A DNA stretch of 64,000 nucleotides from Chitinophaga jiangningensis (GTDB lineage Bacteria > Bacteroidota > Bacteroidia > Chitinophagales > Chitinophagaceae), in the NCBI RefSeq assembly GCF_900142605.1, contig NZ_FRBL01000013.1:66276-130275 (forward strand), read 5' to 3'. Position numbers and translations under genes: made by a program. The notes beneath the pieces were generated by a model. The model was given only the letters and a program-made list of their open reading frames with translations. It had not been told where the DNA came from and searched no databases. Below are positions 17,488 through 25,764 of the stretch, in pieces; positions within the stretch are counted from its first letter, which is position 1, and every line of letters begins with the position of its first letter.

Positions 17488-18534
17488 TTGTCTGTATTGC
17501 CATCAGTAGCCGTTGTAATTCTAAACTGGAACGGGAAGAAATTCCTGGAGCAGTTCTTACCGTCTGTATGCAAGTCTACCTACGGTAATCTGCAGCTGAT
17601 TATGGCCGATAATGCGTCTACGGACGACAGCGTGGCATACGTGGAACAGCATTATCCCCAGGTGCGTGTGATCCGCAACCCCGGTAACAACGGTTTTGCC
17701 GGCGGGTATAATGAAGCCCTGCAACACGTGGAGGCTGACATTTATGTGCTGCTAAACCAGGATGTGGAAGTGGAAGCCGGCTGGATTGAGCCAGTGGTGG
17801 CGATGATGCAGCAGGATCCGAAGATCGCTGCCTGTCAGCCTAAACTTCGCTCCTGGCACAACCGGGACGAATTTGAATACGCAGGTGCTGCCGGCGGCTG
17901 GATGGATATCCTCGGATATACATTTTGCCGGGGCAGGATATTATACACTACCGAGAAAGACCTGGGACAATACGATGATCCGCAGGATATTTTCTGGGCT
18001 ACCGGGGCGGCATTATTTATCAGGTCCCATTGCTTTCATGAGGCAGGTGGCTTTGATGCTGACTTCTTTGCCCACATGGAAGAGGTGGATCTCTGCTGGC
18101 GACTGAAGCGACTGGGCTACCGGATCTGTTATTGTCCACAATCGGTAGTTTATCATGTGGGGGGCGGTAGCCTGCCACAGGGGAATCCCCGCAAGCTGTA
18201 CCTTAACTTCCGGAATAACCTCATGATGCTGTGGAAAAACCTTCATAGCGAAGACCGCTGGATCGTATTATCCCAGCGTTTTTTCCTGGACATCCTGGCG
18301 GCAATGAAGAGTTTGGCAGCTGGCAAGCCGAAGGATATGAAAGCCATTTTCAAGGCTTACATCGATTATCGCCGGTGGCGACGGAATTATAAGCATGATT
18401 CCAGGCTGCCTGATGTGAAGTTGATGACCCTGAGTGGCGTGTTTCACGGGATTATGATATGGAGATATTACTTCCTCCAGCATAAGAAATTCTCGGAGCT
18501 GAAACATGAAAAAGCCCGGAAAACTGTTTTTTAA
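17488..18534 (+). CDS. Family 2 glycosyltransferase (rhamnosyltransferase-like)
   Basis: The 348-residue GT-A enzyme begins SVAVVILNWNGKKFLEQFL and shows ADNASTDDSVAYV (nucleotide-sugar binding) and YVLLNQDVEVEAGW (D-x-D-type region). GAALFIRSHCFHEAGGFD and EEVDLCWRLKRLGYRI follow (catalytic E-x-D and Arg-Leu region). The C-terminal 80 residues are basic and probably membrane-facing. No ATG is available: an in-frame stop at 17482 lies just upstream, so TTG at 17488 is taken as start. WbbL-like transferases act in cell-surface glycan synthesis; no glycan cluster surrounds it. Confidence 0.9.
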   Translation: MSVLPSVAVVILNWNGKKFLEQFLPSVCKSTYGNLQLIMADNASTDDSVAYVEQHYPQVRVIRNPGNNGFAGGYNEALQHVEADIYVLLNQDVEVEAGWIEPVVAMMQQDPKIAACQPKLRSWHNRDEFEYAGAAGGWMDILGYTFCRGRILYTTEKDLGQYDDPQDIFWATGAALFIRSHCFHEAGGFDADFFAHMEEVDLCWRLKRLGYRICYCPQSVVYHVGGGSLPQGNPRKLYLNFRNNLMMLWKNLHSEDRWIVLSQRFFLDILAAMKSLAAGKPKDMKAIFKAYIDYRRWRRNYKHDSRLPDVKLMTLSGVFHGIMIWRYYFLQHKKFSELKHEKARKTVF

Positions 18535-18542
18535 ATTTTACT

Positions 18543-18572
18543 TTGATTATTTGTCTGGTTAATGTAAGTTTG
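18543..18572 (+). promoter_or_regulatory. Promoter of the 66-residue membrane protein
   Basis: TTG (18543-18545), 19 nt, TAAGTTTG (18565-18572), 19 bp before the ATG at 18592. Confidence 0.65.
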
Positions 18573-18591
18573 CATCGGAAATAAACTGAAT

Positions 18592-18792
18592 ATGGAACAC
18601 AATACAGTAGAAAATAAGAACGATATCACCGTAGATAAGGTATCTACCAGCCGATTCATCTTTTACGTGCAATTGTTTTGTTTGATGGCATTTATGCTGG
18701 GTGGTTGCTACAATCTCTACAAACACAAGTATAAAGGCAAGCCTGAAGTAGCTGTTCCAGAAAGTACACTGTACAATCCAAAGTATAAATAA
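18592..18792 (+). CDS. Small membrane protein of unknown function
   Basis: A 66-residue protein with an acidic/polar N-terminus (about 20 residues), one membrane helix (FIFYVQLFCLMAFMLGGCY, about 22-41) and a basic, tyrosine-rich tail (KHKYKGKPE...). A consensus promoter and a terminator frame it closely, which supports a real gene despite its size. I recognise no family. It sits upstream of the PepSY-TM protein but is separated from it by the terminator. Confidence 0.75.
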   Translation: MEHNTVENKNDITVDKVSTSRFIFYVQLFCLMAFMLGGCYNLYKHKYKGKPEVAVPESTLYNPKYK

Positions 18793-18823
18793 GCGATCAG
18801 CTTCAACATAATTATCTCCTGAG

Positions 18824-18850
18824 CCTTCCGGATTCCCCGGAAGGTTTTTT
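18824..18850 (+). terminator. Rho-independent terminator
   Basis: CCTTCCGG / CCGGAAGG, a perfect 8-bp stem with a 5-nt loop, followed by six T. Confidence 0.85.
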
Positions 18851-18959
18851 ATTTTCCGTATGGCGTAAATGGAATTCCCGATCCGATTAAGCGAAGATTT
18901 CAAAAAGTCTGAATTTTGTATTGTTGGCTGTTACGTAGCGGCCTGCATGGTTAAATCTT

Positions 18960-20189
18960 ATGTTCAGAAGGAAGGGAAAAAAACAGGACAAGCGCGGAAA
19001 ATCGCGTTTCCGCAAGATGGTTGACTGGCTGCATTTGTGGCTGGGCCTGGCTTCAGGCATTATCATCGTCATTATCTGCATTACGGGGTGCCTTTATGTA
19101 TTCCAGAAGGAAATCAATGAAATGGTGTATCGCAGGCAGATATTTGTGACGCCTGCTCAAACGGCCACCCTGCCGGTTTCCCAGCTCAGGGCTACCGCTC
19201 AGGCCCATCTCGGGGCCGATAAGCCTGTCAATTATATTATTACCTACGCCGCAGCCGACAAAGCCTGGGAGTTCATGGCTTACAAATACAATCCTGCCGG
19301 CAATACCTATTTTGATATCTGCGAATATTCCGAAACTGCGTACGTAAACCCTTATACCGGGGCGGTTACAGGTGTGGTGGACTACAAGCATAACTTTTTC
19401 AATATCGTTAAGTTCATGCACTGGAACCTGCTGCTCAACGATAGGATCGGACAGCCGATCATAGGATGGTCTACTTTCATCTTCGTAATACTGCTGATTA
19501 CCGGGTTAATCATGTGGTGGCCTAAAAAATGGACGAAAGCTACGCGGGAGCAAAGCTTTAAGATCAAGTGGAAAGCCAGCTGGAAACGAGTGAACTACGA
19601 TTTGCACAATGTTTTGGGATTTTATGCCATGGTAATCGCCCTGGTACTGGCTCTTACCGGTATGGTATGGTCGTTTACCTGGTTCCAGGCCACGGTGTAT
19701 GTAGTGGCTGCACGCACCACCCAGGCACCGGACAGGGATGATAAAGCGTCGGCGGTGGTTACCCAGGGTGTAAATCAGCTGCAGGTGCTGGATGAGTCGA
19801 TTAATGAGGCCCGCCGCATATTACCTGATATGAAACGTCTTACCATCAGAACGGCCGCAACGCCTACAGGTGTAAATACTATTACAGGCTATCACCGCGC
19901 AGAAACCTATTACGCACCTGATGCCCTGCAATTTGATCAGTACACCGGCAAACTGCTGCAAAGGCGCAATGACAAACATAAGAACGCAGGCGAGCGTTTG
20001 ATAGAAATGAACTACGATATTCACGTGGGCGCCATCGCCGGTATCTGGGGAAAAATAATCGCTTTTATTGTGAGTCTGATCTGTGGATCACTGCCAGTGA
20101 CGGGCTTTTACGTATGGTGGAATAAGAAAAGGAAAACGAAGAAGAAGATCATTTTGACTAATCATGCAGCTGAAATTACATCTTTGTAA
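18960..20189 (+). CDS. PepSY-associated transmembrane protein
   Basis: The 409-residue inner-membrane protein has a basic N-terminus, a helix at about 30-50 (GLASGIIIVIICITGCLYVF) and a periplasmic PepSY-type region. The motif VNPYTGAVTGVVDYKHNFFN leads into the conserved helix MHWNLLLNDRIGQPIIGW. LITGLIMWWPKKW, a YDLHNVLGFYAMVIALVLALTG helix region and a final FIVSLICGSLPVTGFYVWW follow. The four-helix PepSY-TM family is linked to siderophore-iron reduction and flavin-cytochrome chemistry. No TonB receptor adjoins it here, so the iron link is only family knowledge. Confidence 0.9.
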   Translation: MFRRKGKKQDKRGKSRFRKMVDWLHLWLGLASGIIIVIICITGCLYVFQKEINEMVYRRQIFVTPAQTATLPVSQLRATAQAHLGADKPVNYIITYAAADKAWEFMAYKYNPAGNTYFDICEYSETAYVNPYTGAVTGVVDYKHNFFNIVKFMHWNLLLNDRIGQPIIGWSTFIFVILLITGLIMWWPKKWTKATREQSFKIKWKASWKRVNYDLHNVLGFYAMVIALVLALTGMVWSFTWFQATVYVVAARTTQAPDRDDKASAVVTQGVNQLQVLDESINEARRILPDMKRLTIRTAATPTGVNTITGYHRAETYYAPDALQFDQYTGKLLQRRNDKHKNAGERLIEMNYDIHVGAIAGIWGKIIAFIVSLICGSLPVTGFYVWWNKKRKTKKKIILTNHAAEITSL

Positions 20190-20213
20190 ATAAAAATAAA
20201 TAAAAAAATTTAT

Positions 20214-20253
20214 AGGCTGAAACGCTTTGCTGTAAGTGGTTTCAGCCTTTTTT
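20214..20253 (+). terminator. Terminator after the PepSY-TM gene
   Basis: AGGCTGAAAC (20214-20223) pairs perfectly with GTTTCAGCCT (20239-20248), 15-nt loop, T run. Confidence 0.85.
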
Positions 20254-20300
20254 ACAGCAATGGTTTTGCAAAAAAATATTAAAAAAGTTGAAAAGAAATT

Positions 20301-20329
20301 TTGTGATTTAACTTCGTTTCCTATCTTTG
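20301..20329 (+). promoter_or_regulatory. Promoter of the tRNA-Gly cluster
   Basis: TTG (20301-20303), 18 nt, TATCTTTG (20322-20329), 76 bp before the first tRNA-Gly. Confidence 0.7.
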
Positions 20330-20405
20330 CAATCCCAACGAAAAAAGGACACTACCTGAAACAGTAACAACAGGTTACGATTGTTGGAAAGATCTTAACA
20401 GTAAT

Positions 20406-20481
<76 letters not shown>

Positions 20482-20529
20482 GTCAGTATTTGTCTAAAGG
20501 GCAGATACATAAAAATTGAAACATTCCCT

Positions 20530-20605
<76 letters not shown>

Positions 20606-20654
20606 GTGCTGTATCTGTCTAAAGGGCAGGTATGTAAAAATTGAAACATTCCCT

Positions 20655-20727
<73 letters not shown>

Positions 20728-20729
20728 CA

Positions 20730-20764
20730 AAGCCTGATCAGGATTACTGGTCAGGCTTTTTTTA
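20730..20764 (+). terminator. Terminator of the tRNA-Gly cluster
   Basis: AGCCTGATCA pairs with TGGTCAGGCT (one G-T pair), 7-nt loop, seven T. Confidence 0.85.
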
Positions 20765-20828
20765 TGCGCGCCCTTTTTGCAAAGGTGCATAAGTACCAGG
20801 ATCTAATGTTTGTTCTAAGATGTTTATC

Positions 20829-20897
20829 CGACTGAGGAGAGGCCTTCGGCCTCTCCTCAGTCGTTTTCCGGTCCACCTTCGGTGGACCGGAAAACGA
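20829..20897. repeat. Interlocked double hairpin element 2
   Basis: Hairpin A (20829-20863) has perfect 16-bp arms with loop TTC; hairpin B (20861-20897) has perfect 17-bp arms with loop TTC. Both apices read CC-TTC-GG. The trinucleotide TCG at 20861-20863 belongs to both stems. No T tract follows, and a proper terminator already lies upstream. With the promoter at 20982 this accounts for the 399 bp between tRNA-Gly copy 3 and the next gene. Confidence 0.85.
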
Positions 20898-20981
20898 CCT
20901 TAACTAACAAAAAAACATCTATAGTGCTTATACAATCTTAGCCTCTTTTTGAGAAAACCACCGTTTTTGCTGGAAATTCCG

Positions 20982-20989
20982 TATCTTTG
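20982..20989 (+). promoter_or_regulatory. -7 element with long 5' leader
   Basis: TATCTTTG lies 137 bp before the ATG at 21127. The leader shows no riboswitch fold I recognise. Confidence 0.5.
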
Positions 20990-21126
20990 CACCTGGAAAT
21001 AAGCCAGGGTATGTCCATACCAGCTAACCAATCTTCAACTATCTTATTTATCTACCTCCTTTTTTTGGACAATACTTTCCCTTATTTACCTGAACAGGTA
21101 ACAAGTATGATTTAACTAAATTTATC

Positions 21127-21420
21127 ATGAAGGATTTTAAGATTATCGACAACAAGGAAGCCAGACAATTTGAGGCGCACATCAGCGGTCAACTGGCGAA
21201 AGTGATTTATGAAAGAAACGGTAGCCGTATTTTCCTTACCGGCGCGGAAGTGCCACCAACACTGGAAAAACAGGGCGTAACGGCAATGCTGTTAGGAAAG
21301 GTAATGGAAGAAATCCAGGCGCAGAACGTTAGAATGGTGCCTACCAGTAAAAAGGTAGCAGAATATGTACGTAGTAACCCTCGTTGGAAGTCATTACTGG
21401 CTCACGGTTTACACATCTAG
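21127..21420 (+). CDS. Small GNAT-type acetyltransferase-like protein
   Basis: The 97-residue protein matches the YidJ/NATD1 group of minimal GNAT domains: RQFEAHISGQLAKVIYERNG, then FLTGAEVPPTLEKQGV. The cofactor-loop helix GVTAMLLGKVMEEIQ follows, and MVPTSKKVAEYVRSNPRW closes it. These proteins bind acetyl-CoA in related structures, but their physiological substrates are unknown. The full expected length is present. Confidence 0.85.
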   Translation: MKDFKIIDNKEARQFEAHISGQLAKVIYERNGSRIFLTGAEVPPTLEKQGVTAMLLGKVMEEIQAQNVRMVPTSKKVAEYVRSNPRWKSLLAHGLHI

Positions 21421-21441
21421 TAAATAGCGGAAGGCTATCAA

Positions 21442-21530
21442 CTATTGGCAGTTAGGGAGATGTTTTGAAGTTTAATAGAATGGCGTAAGGAGAGCAAAAC
21501 ATCATCTCTAATAGCTAATAGCCAATAGCC
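21442..21530. repeat. Long imperfect inverted repeat
   Basis: CTATTGGCAGTTAGGGAGAT and following bases, through TTTTG, pair imperfectly with CAAAACATCATCTCTAAT through GCCAATAG. It lies between the convergent GNAT and OmpH-like genes and probably ends transcripts from one or both sides. Confidence 0.5.
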
Positions 21531-21560
21531 TGGCTTCATTGGCAGAAAATCCCCACCACA

Positions 21561-22058
21561 CTACTTAATTCCCAACTTCGCTTTGGCAAGCGGCAACAGA
21601 TCATCTGCTTCGTTGGCCACTACAACCGCGTCTCTGGAGTTATCAAGCACCAGCGCATACCCCTTTTCCTTCAGGAGCGCTTTTAAAACATCTTTCGCTT
21701 TGGCAACAATAGGCGTCAACAGCTCCTGTTCACGTATCGCCACCTTCTCTTCCATCTTATATTTATATTCCTGGATATTTGCTTGTTGCTGCTTTAAGGC
21801 AGTTACCCTGATTTCTTTCTGTGGATCAGTCATTGTTTTAGCCAAGCTGTCAAACTCCACCAGGCTCTTCGTGTACTCAGCTACCATCACTTGTCCGTCA
21901 GCATTGAGCTGATCAGCATACTTCTGTAAGGAATCACCGGCTTTCTTTGACTCAGGCATCGCAGCTACCAGCTGCTGAAAATTGATATAGGCAGTTTTTT
22001 GTGCGGACGCTCCAATAGTAATCAGGCAGAGCGTCATTAAGGAATAGAGATACTTCAT
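21561..22058 (-). CDS. OmpH/Skp-family periplasmic chaperone
   Basis: The 165-residue protein has a signal peptide (YLYSLMTLCLITIGASAQ). The Skp start TAYINFQQLVAAMPESKKA leads into a long charged helical hairpin (about 40-130) with REQELLTPIVAKAKDVLKAL, then the returning strand YALVLDNSRDAVVVAN. Skp proteins form a trimeric grip that holds unfolded outer-membrane proteins. BamA is not adjacent, unlike in many genomes, so this may be an extra copy. Confidence 0.88.
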   Translation of the reverse strand: MKYLYSLMTLCLITIGASAQKTAYINFQQLVAAMPESKKAGDSLQKYADQLNADGQVMVAEYTKSLVEFDSLAKTMTDPQKEIRVTALKQQQANIQEYKYKMEEKVAIREQELLTPIVAKAKDVLKALLKEKGYALVLDNSRDAVVVANEADDLLPLAKAKLGIK

Positions 22059-22285
22059 TTCGGTCGATTAATTAATAATTTCCACCAAAATAATCCGCCT
22101 TTTGTGAAAGTTTTACTAATGCTTCCATAAGGTATTGTTAAATTGAAGAGTTAGCTGGTAAAATTTGTTTTAGGGAGATGTTAATGCCTTGATTATCAAT
22201 TGTAAAAATAATTTTTTATATAGACGTAGGGGTAGGGATTCCATAAGGTGTCATTATTTAAAACATCCAACTTGACAGAAGGAAT

Positions 22286-22293
22286 TATATTTG
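22286..22293 (+). promoter_or_regulatory. -7 element of the ECF sigma operon
   Basis: TATATTTG ends 23 bp before the ATG at 22317. It lies inside an upstream in-frame extension (GTG 22248), which argues against that earlier start. Confidence 0.5.
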
Positions 22294-22316
22294 ACCTTAG
22301 TTTCCAAACCCTCAAC

Positions 22317-22907
22317 ATGGAGTTGAAAGATACCGGCGCTGCCACTGCACTGGAAAAGGATGGTTCATTAACCTTTGAGCAGATATTTAAATCCCATTAT
22401 AAAGGGCTGCACGCCTATGCCTATACTATTCTGAAAGATGATATCATGGCAGAGGAAATGGTGCAGAACGTATTCTGCAAGCTCTGGGAGAAGTCCGGTG
22501 AAATAAAGATCAAAGAATCGGTATCAGGTTACCTCTACCGGGCCGTGTACCATGAAAGCATCAACTACCTGCGGCACGAAAAAGTAAAAGCCAACCATGT
22601 AGCTCATGCCCGCTACCAGCACTCCTCGCCACCCAACACCAACCCGGCATCAGGCAAAGTACAGCTGCGGGAACTACAGGAAAAATTGCAGGCGGCCCTC
22701 CTGGAACTGCCGGAAAAATGCCGGACCATATTTCAGATGAGCCGCTTCGATGAGCTGAAATACCAGGAAATAGCCGATAAACTCAATATTTCTGTCAAAA
22801 CGGTGGAGAACCAGATGGGCAAAGCCTTGCGTATACTCCGGCACAACCTGGTGGATTTCCTGCCCCTGTTATTATTATTACTTAACACCGTAATGAGCAA
22901 CCTGTGA
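22317..22907 (+). CDS. ECF sigma factor (Bacteroidota FecI-like)
   Basis: The 196-residue factor shows region 2 (FEQIFKSHYKGLHAYAYTIL, then MAEEMVQNVFCKLWE) and region 4 (LPEKCRTIFQMSRFDELKYQEIA..., KTVENQMGKALRILR). The ATG at 22317 is preferred because the -7 element lies upstream of it. The gene overlaps fecR by GTGA, so translation of the anti-sigma factor is coupled. Its tail LVDFLPLLLLLLNTVMSNL is hydrophobic, common in this group. It presumably drives its own operon after FecR is inactivated. Confidence 0.93.
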   Translation: MELKDTGAATALEKDGSLTFEQIFKSHYKGLHAYAYTILKDDIMAEEMVQNVFCKLWEKSGEIKIKESVSGYLYRAVYHESINYLRHEKVKANHVAHARYQHSSPPNTNPASGKVQLRELQEKLQAALLELPEKCRTIFQMSRFDELKYQEIADKLNISVKTVENQMGKALRILRHNLVDFLPLLLLLLNTVMSNL

Positions 22908-23884
22908 ATAATTTCAACGAACATATAAACGATGATATCCTGGTAAAATTCATGCTGGGCCAGGCTTCCGCTGAGGAACAGCTGGCCGTGGGTCAATGGA
23001 TGGCTGCCAGCTCCGATAACGAAAAGTATTTCCAGCACTTCAAATTAATCTGGGAACAGAGCCACACGCTCGCCAGCCCGGTGGCCACCGATGAAAATGA
23101 AGCCTGGACCCGATTTCAACAACGAGTTAATCGCCCGGAAACGCCCGTCGTGGAATTAACCGCCACCCGCAAGCCCTGGCTGCGAATAGCCGCTGCCGTT
23201 GCTGTAATTGTAGTGGCCGGCACCATTGCCTTTTTGATGATGAACAAACCAGCTGCACATCAGCTGGAGCTCGTAGCTGCCAACAGCCCGGTAACAGATA
23301 CCCTGCCGGATGGTAGCATCATCACCCTCAACAAAAACTCGCGTATCCAATATGCCAGTAACTTTGAAACCAACAGAAATATCACCCTGGAAGGAGAAGC
23401 CTTTTTCAATGTGGCTACCGATCCATCCCACCCGTTTGTACTCAAAACAGGTGAGGTACAGGTGCGCGTGCTCGGTACCTCCTTTAATGTGAAAAGCGAT
23501 CAGCAACAAGTAGAGGTAATCGTAGAAACAGGCGCAGTAGAAGTAAATAAAAAAGCGGAAACCGTGCAGCTGAAGCAAAACGAAAAAGCAGTATTGACCA
23601 AAAATTCATCCGCTATCGTAAAAGCTTCCAATAAAGACGAACTGTATAATTACTATCGTACCCAAACCTTCGTATGCAATGATACACCGCTCTGGCAGCT
23701 GGCTGAAATTTTCAGCAATGCCTATGGGGTGAAAATAGAGATAACCAATACGGCTATACGCAATGAGGAAATCACCAGCGTGTTTGTATATAGCAACCTT
23801 GAGGAAAACCTGGATTTGTTGCAGGAAACCTACCACGGAAAAATAACAGTAGAAAAAAAAGGTGACACCTATATCCTGAAATAA
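22904..23884 (+). CDS. FecR-family anti-sigma factor
   Basis: The 326-residue protein has a cytoplasmic sigma-binding part (about 1-85), one membrane helix (about 90-108, IAAAVAVIVVAGTIAFLMM) and a periplasmic FecR domain (DTLPDGSIITLNKNSRIQY, GEAFFNVATDPSHPF, VLGTSFNVKS). DUF4974 forms the C-terminus (TPLWQLAEIFSNAYGVKIEI). It starts with GTG overlapping the sigma stop. Normally the DUF4974/STN contact links a FecR to a TonB receptor; here the next gene is the STN repeat protein only 2 bp away. Confidence 0.93.
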   Translation: MNNFNEHINDDILVKFMLGQASAEEQLAVGQWMAASSDNEKYFQHFKLIWEQSHTLASPVATDENEAWTRFQQRVNRPETPVVELTATRKPWLRIAAAVAVIVVAGTIAFLMMNKPAAHQLELVAANSPVTDTLPDGSIITLNKNSRIQYASNFETNRNITLEGEAFFNVATDPSHPFVLKTGEVQVRVLGTSFNVKSDQQQVEVIVETGAVEVNKKAETVQLKQNEKAVLTKNSSAIVKASNKDELYNYYRTQTFVCNDTPLWQLAEIFSNAYGVKIEITNTAIRNEEITSVFVYSNLEENLDLLQETYHGKITVEKKGDTYILK

Positions 23885-23886
23885 TT

Positions 23887-25689
23887 ATGCCATCAAAATT
23901 TTACACCTATATACTTTCACTGTTTTTGTTGTTGCCGGCACCAACGCTCTTTGCGCAGCAGTTAAACAAAGTGATGGATTTACATCTCACTAAAAAACCT
24001 TTGGCAGAAGTACTCAAAACGATCGGTAAAAAAGGAAATTTTACCTTCTCGTATATGAGCAATGCCGTTCCGGAAGACAGTATTGTTTCCATCGATGTCG
24101 AAAGGAAAACAGTGCGGCAACTGCTGGACATCCTGCTGGGGGAAGGTAATTATCAATATAAAGAATATGGCAACTACCTGATCCTGCAATACAAACCACC
24201 CGGTGCTTTCTTTTATGTGACCGGGGTGGTCACGGATAAACAAACAGGTCAGCGGGTGTCGAACGCCAGTGTATATGAGCGACACCAACTGATCTCCACG
24301 ATAACAAACAACGATGGTTTTTACAGGCTGCGGTTAAGGGATAAATATCCCGCCGCAGCCATCAGCGTTAGTAAGGACCTGTATAATGATACCTCCTTAA
24401 TGCTGCTGGCAGCGCAGGACCAGGAGATCAATGTAACGATTTCACCTTCTACCCGCACCCTTCCAACAATTGAAGTAACAGGCTATTCCACGGTGGAGAA
24501 AACCTGGTTTGGCCGGCTCCTCCTGTCATCCCGCGAAAAGGCACAGAGTATGAACATCCGCCAGTTTTTTGCAGATAAACCTTACCAGGTGTCGCTGGCT
24601 CCTTCGTTCGGCACCCACGGCCGTATGAGTGGTCAGGTTGTCAATAAGTTTTCCCTGAATGTACTTGGTGGCTACACCGCCGGGGTCGACGGAGTAGAGA
24701 TTGCAGGCGGATTTAACATCGTAAAAAAAGATGTGGATAACGTGCAGGTGGCGGGCGTACTCAACATCACCGGTGGAAAAGTACATGGGGTGCAGGTGGC
24801 AGGCCTGCATAATAATGTGCTGGATTCCGTTACCGGTGTGCAGGTTGCCGGTGTTTCCAACATGGCCAACGGCCCTATGCATGGGGTCCAACTTACCGGT
24901 GCAGTCGGACATGTACACCAGAGCGTGAACGGCGTGCAGGTGGCCGGCATTTCAGCCAGCGCCGGCGGAAAGGTAGAAGGACTACAGCTTTCCGGTGCCT
25001 TCAACAGGGCAGGTGATTCGCTGCACGGGGCGCAGATAGCAGGTATTTTCAATACCGGGAAAGAAATACAGGGTGCACAAATTGCCGGCGCAGTCAACAT
25101 AACAAAAGGAACCGTAAAAGGCGCGCAGATTGCAGCACTGTTTAACAAAGCACATCAGGTGGAAGGGGTGCAGATAGGACTGATAAATATTGCAGACAGC
25201 ACCACCGGTTATTCCATAGGCCTGATCAATATTGTAAAACACGGTTACCATAAACTGTCGATGTTCAGCACTGACATGCTGCCGGCGAATGTGGCATGGA
25301 AGAGCGGCAGCCGGCAACTGTACAGCATACTCACCGCAGGGATGAATTTCGAAGATAAAGCTTCCTTCCTGGTAGGCTATGGTGTGGGGCGTGAGATGGT
25401 ACTTCGTCCGAAGCTGAGTGTTATCACTGAGTTCATGATATCCACCTTTCATATGGGAGAGGAAAATGAAAACTCACAGTTGTATCGGCTCACGGGAAGC
25501 CTGATGTATAAGCCTTTTAAAGGGTTTGCCATTTTCGGAGGCCCTGTATTTACCATGCATTTCAGGGATGAAAATATAGAAGGGAAGCCATACATAGGAC
25601 CGCGTCCGGGCGCTGACTATCCGGGATTCAACATTGGAAACACGGGCCGCGGATGGCTGGGCTGGCAGTTGGGGATTACCATCTTCTAA
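23887..25689 (+). CDS. STN + carboxypeptidase-regulatory + 16-residue repeat surface protein
   Basis: This 600-residue protein has a signal peptide (1-23), an STN domain (about 28-100, VMDLHLTKKPLAEVLKTIG ... YKEYGNYLILQY) and a CarboxypepD_reg domain (about 108-195). The TonB plug and barrel are missing. In their place stand about twelve repeats of exactly 15-16 residues (starts near 269, 285, 301, 317, 333, 349, 365, 381, 396, 412, 427, 441) of the form GVQVAGxxN. A beta-rich C-terminus (about 455-600) ends WQLGITIF, an outer-membrane-type terminal phenylalanine. The repeats recall the LA_2272-type surface repeats named in Leptospira. It is encoded 2 bp after fecR. A transducer role is inference. 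Confidence 0.85.
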   Translation: MPSKFYTYILSLFLLLPAPTLFAQQLNKVMDLHLTKKPLAEVLKTIGKKGNFTFSYMSNAVPEDSIVSIDVERKTVRQLLDILLGEGNYQYKEYGNYLILQYKPPGAFFYVTGVVTDKQTGQRVSNASVYERHQLISTITNNDGFYRLRLRDKYPAAAISVSKDLYNDTSLMLLAAQDQEINVTISPSTRTLPTIEVTGYSTVEKTWFGRLLLSSREKAQSMNIRQFFADKPYQVSLAPSFGTHGRMSGQVVNKFSLNVLGGYTAGVDGVEIAGGFNIVKKDVDNVQVAGVLNITGGKVHGVQVAGLHNNVLDSVTGVQVAGVSNMANGPMHGVQLTGAVGHVHQSVNGVQVAGISASAGGKVEGLQLSGAFNRAGDSLHGAQIAGIFNTGKEIQGAQIAGAVNITKGTVKGAQIAALFNKAHQVEGVQIGLINIADSTTGYSIGLINIVKHGYHKLSMFSTDMLPANVAWKSGSRQLYSILTAGMNFEDKASFLVGYGVGREMVLRPKLSVITEFMISTFHMGEENENSQLYRLTGSLMYKPFKGFAIFGGPVFTMHFRDENIEGKPYIGPRPGADYPGFNIGNTGRGWLGWQLGITIF

Positions 25690-25764
25690 AATAATTACTA
25701 CAGATAATAGGGGTATGTTTTCATATGCGTGTCGTTATTAGGAATTCACTTAATAATAAACGAT

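Noticed and set aside
20829..20897. Hairpin pair as the terminator of the tRNA-Gly cluster
   Set aside because: A stem-loop with a T run already ends the cluster at 20730-20764, and the pair itself has no U tract on either side.
22248..22316. GTG start of the ECF sigma factor at 22248
   Set aside because: The TATATTTG promoter element lies within this extension, and homologous factors start close to the ATG at 22317.
24672..25148. Long repetitive frame on the minus strand (PAICAPC-type repeats)
   Set aside because: It is the antisense shadow of the 48-bp-periodic GVQVAG repeats on the plus strand, which has a signal peptide, domains and operon context.
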